Below, one piece after another: positions 1 through 7,931 of a DNA stretch of 64,000 bases. The translations under genes and the position numbers were made by a program. Source of the stretch: Roseobacter cerasinus. Lineage in GTDB: Bacteria; Pseudomonadota; Alphaproteobacteria; Rhodobacterales; Rhodobacteraceae. Position 1 is the stretch's first letter, and each line of letters opens with the position of its first letter. Location: assembly GCF_009811755.1 (NCBI RefSeq), contig NZ_BLIV01000001.1, positions 186,001 to 250,000 on the forward strand, in the 5' to 3' direction. A model generated the notes under the pieces. That model was not told the DNA's origin. It did not search any database and saw only the letters and a list, made by a program, of their open reading frames with translations.

Positions 1-966
1 GGAGTCGTGACTGGCGCGCTGTGGATCTACACCACCCAGATCATCCGGCCCATGGGACGGCTGATGCAGGGGGTCAACGCGCTGGCAGAAGGTCATTTCG
101 ATCATCGGATGCAGGTGCGCGGCCGCCATGAGATTGCGGAGATCGGCGGCGTCATGGACACGATGGCAGCCATGGTGGAAGCACGAACCCAGTCGCTGAC
201 CACCCAGAACTCCGAGCTTGAAGAGGCCGTGCGCACCCGAACCGCCGCGCTGGAAAGTCTGTTGCAAAAGTCGCGTGTGGCCGAGAACGCGCGCCGTCAG
301 ATGCTGGCGGATGTCAGCCATGAGCTGCGCACGCCGCTGACCATCATTCAGGGCGAAAGCGACGTGGCCCTGCGCGGAGAGGATAAGACGCCCGAAGAAT
401 ACCGCGAGGCGCTGCGGCGCACGCGCGAGACCGCGCGGCACACCAATCTGCTGGTGGATGATCTGCTGTTCATCTCGCGCGAGGAATCCGGCAAGAGCCG
501 GTTGAAGCTGGAACGCGTGGATCTGGCAGAGCTGCTGAAAACCACTGTCGAAGTCTTTGACCGGGACATTCCCGTTCTTGCAGATGAGGAGGATCCGCAG
601 ATGTCGCTGGATGCCGCACGCATTCGCCAGTGCATTGCCGCGATGATCCAGAATGCGCGCCGCTACGGCGGCCCCGATGTGGTTGTGCGCCTGCTGCGCA
701 CCGCCACCGGTTTTCGCATCAGCGTGGAAGACAACGGCCCCGGGCTGCCCGACGCGGAGAAAGAGAAGGCCTTTGAACGCTTCTTCCGCGGTTCAAACGC
801 CGCTGACCGCTATGAGGATGGCGCCGGTCTCGGGCTTCCGGTTGTCCGGTCCATCGCGCGCGCACACGGCGGCAGTGCGCTGCTGAAAGACCGTCCGGGC
901 GGCGGACTTTCGTGCATCATGGAGCTGCCGATGGTGCCCCCCTTGCGCGTGGTGGCGCAATCCTGA
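1..966 (+). CDS. Sensor histidine kinase, C-terminal part (5' end outside window)
   Basis: Membrane sensor kinase of a two-component system. The reading frame is open to the left edge, so the sensor region is missing. Visible parts, in order: the end of a membrane segment, a HAMP linker (about residues 10-65 counted from the GTG at 7), a coiled stretch, a HisKA dimerisation domain with the H-box SHELRTP (phospho-acceptor His near residue 105), then a HATPase domain with an N-box (QNARRYGG), the G1 box DNGPGLP, an F-box (FERFFRG) and the G2 box GAGLGLP. All catalytic motifs are intact. The cognate regulator probably starts at 1086, 120 bp downstream on the same strand. The signal sensed cannot be read from this part. 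Confidence 0.93.
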   Translation, partial: GVVTGALWIYTTQIIRPMGRLMQGVNALAEGHFDHRMQVRGRHEIAEIGGVMDTMAAMVEARTQSLTTQNSELEEAVRTRTAALESLLQKSRVAENARRQMLADVSHELRTPLTIIQGESDVALRGEDKTPEEYREALRRTRETARHTNLLVDDLLFISREESGKSRLKLERVDLAELLKTTVEVFDRDIPVLADEEDPQMSLDAARIRQCIAAMIQNARRYGGPDVVVRLLRTATGFRISVEDNGPGLPDAEKEKAFERFFRGSNAADRYEDGAGLGLPVVRSIARAHGGSALLKDRPGGGLSCIMELPMVPPLRVVAQS

Positions 967-1085
967 ACTCTGCAAAAAACTGACGATCAGACCACGCGCT
1001 CGGGAATAAGACACAGGCCGATCCGTTTGTCCTATCAGTGCGGGTGAAAAACCCCCGCCAGGGACGTTGGAAAGGCGCATTGATC

Positions 1086-1757
1086 ATGAATATCCTGCTG
1101 ATTGAAGACGAGCTGCGGGTTGCCGATTTCATTCGGCGGGGTCTGAAGGCCGAAGGCTGGGCGGTAGAGCACGCAAGCGATGGCGAGACCGCGCTGGACA
1201 TTCTTCAGGACCGGGACTTTGACGTGATCCTGCTGGATCTGATGCTACCGGGGATTAGCGGCCAGCAAGTGTGCCAGACCATGCGGGCCCGCAACAACAC
1301 AACGCCGGTGCTGATGCTGACAGCGCTCGATTCCGCCGATGAGCGGGTGGCTGGCCTGCGCCTCGGCGCGGATGACTACCTGCCCAAGCCCTTCGATTTT
1401 GACGAGCTGATCGCGCGGCTGCAGGCGCTGCACCGGCGCGCCACGGGCTATGCCAGTGATGCGGACGCGACCCTGATGCGGTGTGAAGGGCTGGTCTATG
1501 ACTGCTCTGCCATGGTGCTGACGGTTGACGGCGTTCCGGTGGAGCTCTCCGCAAAGGAGCGCGACCTGATCGCGGTGCTGATGAAAAGCCGCAACAAGGC
1601 GCTCAGCCGCGAGCGCATCCTGAGCGCGGTCTGGGGCACCCATGAAGATCCGATGACCAATGTGGTCGATGTCTACATCGGGCGCCTGCGCAAGAAGCTT
1701 GGCCCTTACGGCAGCCTGATCACAACCGTGCGTGGTGCAGGTTACCGGTTCGGCTGA
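1086..1757 (+). CDS. OmpR/PhoB-family response regulator
   Basis: DNA-binding response regulator of 223 residues. Receiver domain at about 1-115 with the acidic pair E7/D8, phospho-acceptor D51 in LLDLMLPG, the conserved Thr of MLTA and the Lys of LPKPF. The winged-helix trans_reg_C domain occupies about 125-223 (ELSAKERDLI, VDVYIGRLRKKL, TVRGAGYRFG). I chose the ATG at 1086 because the protein then begins directly with the beta-strand MNILLIEDE and a purine-rich GGAAAGG lies upstream; an in-frame start at 1038 would add 16 unconserved residues. It follows the kinase gene and is most likely its partner. Target genes are unknown. Confidence 0.95.
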   Translation: MNILLIEDELRVADFIRRGLKAEGWAVEHASDGETALDILQDRDFDVILLDLMLPGISGQQVCQTMRARNNTTPVLMLTALDSADERVAGLRLGADDYLPKPFDFDELIARLQALHRRATGYASDADATLMRCEGLVYDCSAMVLTVDGVPVELSAKERDLIAVLMKSRNKALSRERILSAVWGTHEDPMTNVVDVYIGRLRKKLGPYGSLITTVRGAGYRFG

Positions 1758-1782
1758 GGCACATGTTTTGAACCAAGAAAAG

Positions 1783-1823
1783 GGCGCGCTGTCGGGCTGG
1801 GGATATGGACCCGACAGCGCGCC
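1783..1823 (-). terminator. Rho-independent terminator between convergent genes
   Basis: Perfect 14-bp stem (1783-1796 with 1810-1823) and a 13-nt loop. On the minus strand the stem is followed by a T-rich stretch (CCTTTTCTT), so it should end the minus-strand transcript of the ABC transporter gene. It may also stop read-through from the response regulator. Confidence 0.85.
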
Positions 1824-1834
1824 GCCACCTGACC

Positions 1835-3484
1835 TCAACGGCTGAGATCAGGTGAGACCAGAAGATCACCGGGCTTGCCGGTGTCGACGATTTGCCCCGC
1901 ATCGATCACCCACAGAACGTCCATCTGCCGAGCAATCCTCGGGTTGTGGCTGATCAACAGCGTGGTCGCATCGCAAAGCGTGACCAGCTTTTGCACCAGC
2001 CGCGCGCCCTCTTGGTCAAGCGCATCATCCGGCTCATCCAGCAGCAGAAGACGCGGCCGGGACAAGGCCGCACGGGTCAGCAACACGCGGCGCAGCTCAC
2101 CGGCGGAGAGATTGCGCCCAGCCTCCGCCACGGTTCCCTCCAGCCCACCGAGGCGCGTAAGCACCTTTTGCAGGCCAAAGGCCTCTGCCATGTCGATAAT
2201 CTCCGTGTCTTCAGGCCGGCCCTGCACCCCCATGGTCAGAGCGCGCCGCAATGACCCCTTCAGCACGGGAGAGCGTGCACCAATGAGGGCAACGGTCTCA
2301 CGCCGCTCGCGCGGCGAAAGTGCTGTGGGCGACATATCCCCTATCAAGACCTCACCTGTCTCCGGCAGCTCCAGACCGGCCGCAAGGCTCAGCAAGGTCG
2401 ATTTGCCCGCCCCATTGGCGCCGACAATCCCAATCTTCTGCCCTGGCAGCGCGGTCACATTGATGCCCGACAACGCCCCGGCGCTGACGTCCGAGAATAT
2501 GACGCTTGGTGGGGCCTCTGGCAGGGCCGTATCTGCAGCGCGGGTGATCTCAAGTTTGGGCACGCGGAGCAGTTTGAGGCATTTCTCCCGCGCGTTGATC
2601 CAGGCGCGGTGGCGATCCCAGACGCCTGCGAGATCACGCATCGGCTGGATCATCAAACCGACGGCGGCCAGCGCACCGGCCGCTTCCGCACCGGGCAATC
2701 CGCGATGCAAAGCCACTGCAAAGACGCTCGCCGCCGCCAGCCCGGAGACCGCATCGGGGATGGCCCGCAGCAACGCCGCACCACGTGCCCGCAAGAGGGC
2801 TGCATCCACCAGCTTCTCGGTGCGGTGCCGCAGACGGTTGGTCTCGATCTGCATCCGGCCAAGCAGCCGCAACTCGGGCGCGTGCGGAATTCGCTCACTC
2901 ATGTCCGCGGCCAGACGGGCCCGGCGCGCGCGTAGCCGTCTGTGTGCGGGGCCCAAGCGCGGGCCCAGCACGGTTGAGACCGCCAGCCCCAGCACAATCG
3001 GCACAGCGACGGCCAACCCAATCTCGGGGTTCATGTAAAACAGCACAGCCGTCGCCACCGGCAGCACCACAAGCGCGGAAATCATCCGCGCAAGCCCCAG
3101 GCTGACCCAGGCGCGCACCGCCGTCAGGTCACCGACAAACCGCAGCGCCAACGCGCCATTACGCCGGGTGGCGAGGTCCCGCGCCGACACCCGCGCCATA
3201 TGCCGAAAGAGCTTGATCCGCAGGGCCGCAGCAAAGGCCTGCCCGACCTTCTCGGCTGTCATGCGCTCGAAAAACCGGAACGCGGCAATGGCACACCCGG
3301 CCAGTGCAACGGCTGTAAGAGCCAGAACCGGAAGCGCCGGGTCCTGCGCGTGAATGGCCGCGAAGATGTCGCGGGTTGCAAAGGCGGCGATGCCAGTGGC
3401 CGTGGCCTGCCCCAGCGCCAGGGCCACCAGCACGACAATCTTGCGCCCCCGCCCCTCAGCGGTGATTTTCGGCAGCGGGCTCAT
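1835..3484 (-). CDS. ABC exporter half-transporter (fused membrane and ATPase domains) with degenerate signature
   Basis: Type IV ABC exporter-like protein of 549 residues: a membrane domain with several hydrophobic helices (about 1-300), then an ATPase domain. Walker A is GANGAGKST (Lys near residue 361), Walker B is LLLLDEPDD with the catalytic Glu present, and the H-loop is LLISHNP. The signature reads LSAGELRR instead of the canonical LSGGQ. The start was chosen at the ATG overlapping the stop of the upstream hydrolase gene (ATGA), behind a GGGGGGCAAGGG ribosome site; a longer frame to 3580 would run deep into that gene. Substrate unknown. Linked hydrolase and beta-hydroxylase-fold genes suggest export or processing of a modified small molecule or peptide (inference). 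It could be homodimeric or have had a partner: an ABC-ATPase remnant lies at 5561-5859. Confidence 0.9.
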   Translation of the reverse strand: MSPLPKITAEGRGRKIVVLVALALGQATATGIAAFATRDIFAAIHAQDPALPVLALTAVALAGCAIAAFRFFERMTAEKVGQAFAAALRIKLFRHMARVSARDLATRRNGALALRFVGDLTAVRAWVSLGLARMISALVVLPVATAVLFYMNPEIGLAVAVPIVLGLAVSTVLGPRLGPAHRRLRARRARLAADMSERIPHAPELRLLGRMQIETNRLRHRTEKLVDAALLRARGAALLRAIPDAVSGLAAASVFAVALHRGLPGAEAAGALAAVGLMIQPMRDLAGVWDRHRAWINAREKCLKLLRVPKLEITRAADTALPEAPPSVIFSDVSAGALSGINVTALPGQKIGIVGANGAGKSTLLSLAAGLELPETGEVLIGDMSPTALSPRERRETVALIGARSPVLKGSLRRALTMGVQGRPEDTEIIDMAEAFGLQKVLTRLGGLEGTVAEAGRNLSAGELRRVLLTRAALSRPRLLLLDEPDDALDQEGARLVQKLVTLCDATTLLISHNPRIARQMDVLWVIDAGQIVDTGKPGDLLVSPDLSR

Positions 3485-4347
3485 GCCCTTGCCCCCCGAG
3501 TGTGCGGGGTCGGAACGCGCGATTGTCCTGACCCGGCCTTTGGCAACACGATGCGGTCCAGCCCGCCGAGGCGCATGCACGTCTCAAAGTGATGGCCACA
3601 GCCAGGCAGCACGTGCAGCGCGATATCCGGCTGAATACGCAGCTCGCACGCCGCGCGGCGCAGGGCCTGCGCCCACGACCGGGCGCGGGCCAGACGGTGC
3701 GGCCCTTGCTGCGCGTCAATCTGCGGCCCGCTGCGGGTGTTGCGGTCGCGCCGGCTATCACAGGCACCGACGCTGACCGTGATGGGCAGCGTCAGGAACC
3801 GGTGCAGATTGGCCGCCAGCCGATGCCCCCAGCCGTCGGTGTGATCGGGACGCGGCCAGAGACCATAGGGGTAGCACGCCGTATCCGGAAAGGTGTACCA
3901 CCCCGGTGACGCCACGCTGAGACGGCGCAGCCGATCCGGGTGCAGCATCGCAAAGCGATGAGCAAACTGCGCCCCACCGGAAAACCCGAAGAGGTCAAAC
4001 CGCTCGGTCGTGACCACGCCGGCGACCCTGAGCGACAACAGCAGATCGAGCAGGGCCAGGTCGGCCCGCCCGCACAAGACCGCCTGCTGATAACCCAGCC
4101 AGCTTGCCTTGTCGAAGATCGGCGCAATCACCACCCGGCCTTGTGCGGCAGCACGCTCCGCAAAGAGGGCGGCCTGCTGTTCGGCGCCGCGCCGGATGCC
4201 GTGCACAGCGACCAGCGGTGGCTGGCCCGGCACCGGATGCTCCGGCAGCGCCAGCCAGCAGGGCAGCACGCTGCGCGACGTCGCTGGCCAAAACACAAGT
4301 CGGTACGGCAAGCGTTTCGGAACCATCTGGAGAGCATGGGCACGCAT
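3481..4347 (-). CDS. Alpha/beta hydrolase family protein
   Basis: Predicted serine hydrolase of 288 residues with no signal peptide. An oxyanion-type strand VAVHGIRRG lies near 45-53, and the nucleophile elbow GFSGGA places Ser at 123. A C-terminal LPGCGHHFE supplies the likely catalytic His. It looks like the dienelactone-hydrolase/prolyl-oligopeptidase-like group, but I cannot assign a substrate. The ATG at 4347 has AAGGAG 7 bases upstream, which decides against the longer frame starting at 4425. It overlaps the ABC exporter gene by four bases (ATGA), so the two are surely co-translated. The beta-hydroxylase-fold gene is 25 bp upstream in the same direction. Confidence 0.88.
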   Translation of the reverse strand: MRAHALQMVPKRLPYRLVFWPATSRSVLPCWLALPEHPVPGQPPLVAVHGIRRGAEQQAALFAERAAAQGRVVIAPIFDKASWLGYQQAVLCGRADLALLDLLLSLRVAGVVTTERFDLFGFSGGAQFAHRFAMLHPDRLRRLSVASPGWYTFPDTACYPYGLWPRPDHTDGWGHRLAANLHRFLTLPITVSVGACDSRRDRNTRSGPQIDAQQGPHRLARARSWAQALRRAACELRIQPDIALHVLPGCGHHFETCMRLGGLDRIVLPKAGSGQSRVPTPHTRGARA

Positions 4348-4372
4348 GGGGGATCTCCTTGTCTGGCGGGTT

Positions 4373-4945
4373 TCAGGCCGCGTGGCCAAAGACCTCCTGC
4401 GCGCGCTCTGTGGGCAGCATGTCAAAGATCATGTGGATACGATCCTGATCGCCATCGTTGTTGGCCTCATGCATCTGGTCATTGTCGAACCACCACAGCT
4501 CGCCCTGCCCCATCCGCACCTCTTCATCAGCGGCCTTCATCCAGGACCCAAGCGCCGAGGCCAGTACCAGATGATAGCGATTGCGCACACGATAGTAATC
4601 GCCACGGTCGATATGCGGATAGACCCGCTTGCCCGCAGGCAGACTGACGATCTTGGCACGGCCCAGAATGCTGTCCTGTTCTTCGGCAAACTGCTCCAGA
4701 AAGGCGCGGGCCACGGGGAAGGTCTTGGATCCGGTTGTCCAGCGGCTCTCATGCACATCCCGCCGGGCGCGCCCGTTGATCGCCGACTTGCGCAAGCCCC
4801 GCAGCGGTATCGCCTTGGCCTCGCGCTGGACAGCGATCTTGTCCTGCCGACCTGTTGCCAGGTCCCACGCGCCAGAGACACCCTTGATCTCATCGAGGAA
4901 GGGCGTCGGATCAATGTCTGATTTGATACGCTTGAAGTATTTCAT
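4373..4945 (-). CDS. Aspartyl/asparaginyl beta-hydroxylase fold protein
   Basis: Predicted Fe(II)/2-oxoglutarate oxygenase of 190 residues, of the Asp/Asn beta-hydroxylase (PF05118-like) fold. The metal triad is visible as H111-x-D113 (PHIDRG) and distal H159 (QMHEAN); R169 (QDRIHMIFD) fits the 2-oxoglutarate anchor. No membrane segments, unlike the lipid hydroxylases LpxO and OlsC of the same fold, so a soluble substrate is more likely. An AAGGAG with 6-base spacing points to the second ATG (4945); the ATG at 4951 abuts the ribosome site too closely. First gene of the minus-strand trio with the hydrolase and the ABC exporter. Biochemical substrate unknown. Confidence 0.88.
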   Translation of the reverse strand: MKYFKRIKSDIDPTPFLDEIKGVSGAWDLATGRQDKIAVQREAKAIPLRGLRKSAINGRARRDVHESRWTTGSKTFPVARAFLEQFAEEQDSILGRAKIVSLPAGKRVYPHIDRGDYYRVRNRYHLVLASALGSWMKAADEEVRMGQGELWWFDNDQMHEANNDGDQDRIHMIFDMLPTERAQEVFGHAA

Positions 4946-5560
4946 TTTCATCTCCTTGCAGGGTGGCCCCATCTGGGCCGCAGCTTGTGCACAGCCCCTG
5001 AGCCGGAGGATCAGCCAAGGGACCACATGCTCACAAAGATGGGAGAGCGCGCACCAAAATTCAAACCAAGATATTGATTTTAATACTGTATTCAGAACGC
5101 TTTCATCGGGGATTTATCTTACGTTCATCTTTGGCTCCGCAAGCATCAGGCATTGGCAACGCTGAGGCCTGTGTCTCCCGTCACAGACTGCGAGGCCCAG
5201 AGTGTCCGACCTGCGCGATCTGATGATCGACCGCTTCGTGCTACCGGCCCTGTCCCCAAGGGCCGGACACCCTATCACACCGATCTGCGGTTGGTGCGAG
5301 AGCCGCGCCGCGTGTTCATCGCGCCACATCTCGACCAGCGCGCAAGCTGCTGGTCATTGTGATCCATCCCAGCGACTGCCCTGCTCTGCCGGAACGTCAC
5401 GGCTGGAACCCGCCACAGCGGAGGGCGGCTTCGCCGAGCTTTGCAAAGTGCCCGTCACGCCCAACACCGCTTTTGTCCAGCCCCGCACCGAAAAGCCTGG
5501 CGCAGCGTGGCCGCACAGCGGCTGGAGGCACCGCGCACCACGCTGCATCTCTACATTCAG
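4946..5560. other. Gene-poor intergenic stretch upstream of the beta-hydroxylase gene
   Basis: No intact gene was recognised. The part near 5060-5110 is AT-rich and may hold the promoter of the minus-strand trio. From about 5150 on, short plus-strand frames are broken by stops and give protein-like but unrecognisable stretches. It may be the decayed 5' part of whatever gene left the ABC-ATPase remnant that follows. Confidence 0.5.
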
Positions 5561-5859
5561 CGCCGTGACGGGCTGGAGAGCATGGTGGGTGAGCGCGGCA
5601 AAGCCGTGTCAGGAGGCGAGCGTTAGCGGCCCACGCGCTGCCGAAATAGCCACGCCTGCTGATCCTGAACGAAACCGCATCCGCGCTTGACGCGGTGGCG
5701 GAGGAGGCGCTGCGCGCTCGGATGACCATGATCGTGATCACCCGTCGGCCCAGCACGGTGGCGCGTGCCGATCGGGCGCTGATGCTGGAGCGGGGCCGGA
5801 TAATCGAAACCCGGCCCGAGGCGCTGATCACAACGCCCCATGTGCGTGCCCCGCCCTGA
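5561..5859 (+). pseudogene. Remnant of an ABC transporter ATPase domain
   Basis: Decayed C-terminal half of an ABC-exporter ATPase domain. One frame reads VGERGKAVSGGER (signature region) and then hits TAG at 5624. The next frame continues from 5623 with a further in-frame TAG at 5647, followed by a Walker-B-like LLILNETASALD (Asp changed to Asn), a shortened D/H-loop region (MIVITRRPSTV, where the usual His is absent) and a typical C-terminus (RALMLERGRIIE) to the stop at 5857-5859. The frameshift, the internal stop and the damaged Walker B together mark a pseudogene. It lies opposite in strand to the intact exporter at 1835-3484 and may be its lost partner or an unrelated exporter (inference). 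Confidence 0.8.
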
Positions 5860-5899
5860 GACGGCGCAGCCCGCCCGCTCCAATGGTCTACACCGGGCC

Positions 5900-5992
5900 T
5901 TACATCACAACCGTATGAACCGATTGCACAACAACCCAAACCCCCATCATAGAGGCGTATCCGAGGACGGTGGGGATGATAACTTTGGCCAT
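5900..5992 (-). CDS. Possible 30-residue single-span membrane microprotein
   Basis: Short frame with a strong ribosome site (AAAGGAG, 8 bases before the ATG at 5992). It encodes 30 residues: Met-Ala-Lys, then an almost wholly hydrophobic segment (VIIPTVLGYASMMGVWVVV) and a polar tail (QSVHTVVM). It could span the membrane once. No family was recognised, and no Asp or Asn is present, so it is not an obvious substrate for the nearby beta-hydroxylase. The good Shine-Dalgarno spacing and the transmembrane character argue for translation; the short length argues for caution. Confidence 0.45.
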   Translation of the reverse strand: MAKVIIPTVLGYASMMGVWVVVQSVHTVVM

Positions 5993-6236
5993 TCTGGCAC
6001 TCCTTTCCTGGCACCCGGCAGGGGGTGCGGTGTGTGCCGCGGAGGCTGATCACCTCTGCGATCTGAATGTCAGGTGGGATGCAAAGTCTGACATAAAAAC
6101 CCCTGTCGCCGTCACGTCTGATCACCCTGCCGGGACGGCGCTGTAACACGCCGGGCGGCTTCACCCGCCGTCACTTTTCGTTGCAACCGCACAACAGGGG
6201 CTTGATCAAAAAGCGTTTTTCAGGCCCTGCTGAGGC

Positions 6237-6914
6237 ATGCGATTTGCTCTGATCCTTTTGATGATTGTCTCAGCCTGCGGGCGTCCGCTGACCCCAAATG
6301 AGACGGCCTTTGCCCAAACCATCCACGGCGATACGCTGGATATCTCGCGCGTGCGTCTGGTCGATGGCGCGCCGACGCGCGCCGTCACCTTCCGCCGCAA
6401 GCCCCGGCCCCGGACCACCTGCCGGGAGCGCATTCTGCCCCCCGCGACGGATGAGATCGTGACCTCCAAACCCGCGGCTGTGGCCCTGTGGAACCGCATC
6501 CTCTTTGACAAGGACTGGTATGTGGAGGATTACCTGCCCGACTATCCCGACCAGATCAGCCTCGTGGCGGCCATGCTCTTTGCGCATGAGATGGTGCATG
6601 TCTGGCAATGGCAGAACCGGCGGGAGACAGGCTACACCCCGCTGCGCGCGGCCTTTGAACACGGGGGCACGCGTGACCCCTACCTCTTTGATCTTGAGAC
6701 GGAGGCGCGATTTGGGGACTACGGCTTTGAGCAGCAAGGCACCATTATGGAGGAATATGTCTGCTGTCGCGCACTGGACCCCGGTGCTTCCCGCACCGCG
6801 CGCCTGCATGCTTTGATTTCTGAGGCGATGCCGGTCAAACCCCTGCCGGCCGCGCGCGAGTATGACGTCGGCCTGCCCTGGAACGGCGTCGAGATTGAGG
6901 GCATCTGCAGCTAG
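6237..6914 (+). CDS. Lipoprotein with HExxH metallopeptidase-like motif
   Basis: Exported lipoprotein of 225 residues. The signal peptide is short and ends in the lipobox VSAC (lipidated Cys14). HEMVH (H117, E118, H121) lies in a hydrophobic helix preceded by LFA and followed by WQWQ, a pattern seen in zinc-metallopeptidase-like domains associated with vgr-type and DUF4157-like proteins. A third ligand cannot be fixed. Two adjacent cysteines occur at EYVCCRA. The gene stands alone on the plus strand, convergent with the cytochrome gene at 6958. Proteolytic activity is not proven. Confidence 0.8.
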   Translation: MRFALILLMIVSACGRPLTPNETAFAQTIHGDTLDISRVRLVDGAPTRAVTFRRKPRPRTTCRERILPPATDEIVTSKPAAVALWNRILFDKDWYVEDYLPDYPDQISLVAAMLFAHEMVHVWQWQNRRETGYTPLRAAFEHGGTRDPYLFDLETEARFGDYGFEQQGTIMEEYVCCRALDPGASRTARLHALISEAMPVKPLPAAREYDVGLPWNGVEIEGICS

Positions 6915-6957
6915 AGCATCCGCGCTGCGCCCCAAGCACAGAAGCGCAAGCCTGACC

Positions 6958-7359
6958 TTAGCGCTGTTGCAGGTCGTTCAGATAGGCCAGCAACTTCGCC
7001 AGCGGCGGAGTCATGCGCAGCCGCACCCCATCCACGCGCACCCGCTGACGCTCCTCGCTCTGCAGCGCGCTGAACCCCGCCATCGGCCGCAGCGTCTGGC
7101 CGCCGACCGCATATCCCTCAAGCAGGGCCGCTACCCTCTCAGCCGGGAAAACCCCGCCATTCCGCGCTGCAAGCCCCGTCAGATCAGGCGGCGTCCGGCC
7201 AAACCCTTCCACGCCGCCACCGCCACCGCCTCTGGCATCACCACCATGGCAGATCGCGCAGTTTTGCGCGTAGAGTTCAGCGCCGCTTGGCGCTCGGTCG
7301 TTCCCGCCGCAAGCGGTGAGCATCATGCAGACACACAGAAAGATCAAAGGCACGCGCAT
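6958..7359 (-). CDS. Cytochrome c lipoprotein
   Basis: Membrane-anchored monohaem c-type cytochrome of 133 residues. The signal ends in a lipobox LTAC (Cys17). The haem site is CAICH (C34, C37, H38), and Met93 in RPMAGF is a plausible sixth ligand. A glycine run follows the haem motif. The start at 7359 gives a normal lipoprotein signal with GAGG upstream; the longer frame to 7434 would add a charged leader. Likely a periplasmic electron carrier, partner unknown. Divergent from the membrane protein gene at 7464. Confidence 0.88.
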   Translation of the reverse strand: MRVPLIFLCVCMMLTACGGNDRAPSGAELYAQNCAICHGGDARGGGGGGVEGFGRTPPDLTGLAARNGGVFPAERVAALLEGYAVGGQTLRPMAGFSALQSEERQRVRVDGVRLRMTPPLAKLLAYLNDLQQR

Positions 7360-7463
7360 CCAGACCCGCCTCACCAGGCGCCCGCTTCTGGCCGGGGCGC
7401 AATCGGCCTTGCCCACGCGCCCGCGCGCAGCCATGGTCCCCTCAGCTTAAAGGAGATGTATGA

Positions 7464-7898
7464 ATGGCCCATTACGCCCTGATCATGTTGCTGGCAGGAC
7501 TTGGAATTCCGGTGCTTGCGGCGCTGAATGCGGCCCTTGGGGTCCGCATCGGCTCCCCATCGGCGGCGGCCACGGTGCTCTTCGTCATGGCGTTTCTCAC
7601 CGCCGCGACGGTGATGTTCGTCACCGGGCCACAGGCTCTTGGCAAAGTGGTTGCTGCGCCGCGTCACCTGCTTTTGGCCGGTGTTCTGATCGCCTTCTAC
7701 GTGCTCTCCATCACCTATGTGGCCCCCCATTTCGGCGTGGGCAACGCGGTGTTCTTCGTCTTGCTGGGGCAGTTGATCAGCACCGCGTTGATCGACCACT
7801 TCGGCCTCTTTGGCGCACGTGTTACGCCAATTGACGCAACCCGCGCCCTCGGTATCGGACTGATGGCGGCAGGCGTATTTGTCACCCAGAAGGTCTAG
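7464..7898 (+). CDS. DMT-superfamily small membrane protein (DUF606/YdcZ-like)
   Basis: Integral membrane protein of 144 residues with about five hydrophobic helices covering nearly the whole chain. Glycine-rich helix starts (LAGLGIPVLAALNAALG) and the ending LGIGLMAAGVFV resemble the DUF606/YdcZ branch of the drug/metabolite transporter superfamily. The start is supported by AAGGAG 8 bases upstream. Transport substrate unknown. Monocistronic, convergent with the Ldh-family gene. Confidence 0.85.
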   Translation: MAHYALIMLLAGLGIPVLAALNAALGVRIGSPSAAATVLFVMAFLTAATVMFVTGPQALGKVVAAPRHLLLAGVLIAFYVLSITYVAPHFGVGNAVFFVLLGQLISTALIDHFGLFGARVTPIDATRALGIGLMAAGVFVTQKV

Positions 7899-7931
7899 CG
7901 CGACACGCGCGACGTTGCGCAATCCCAGCCA

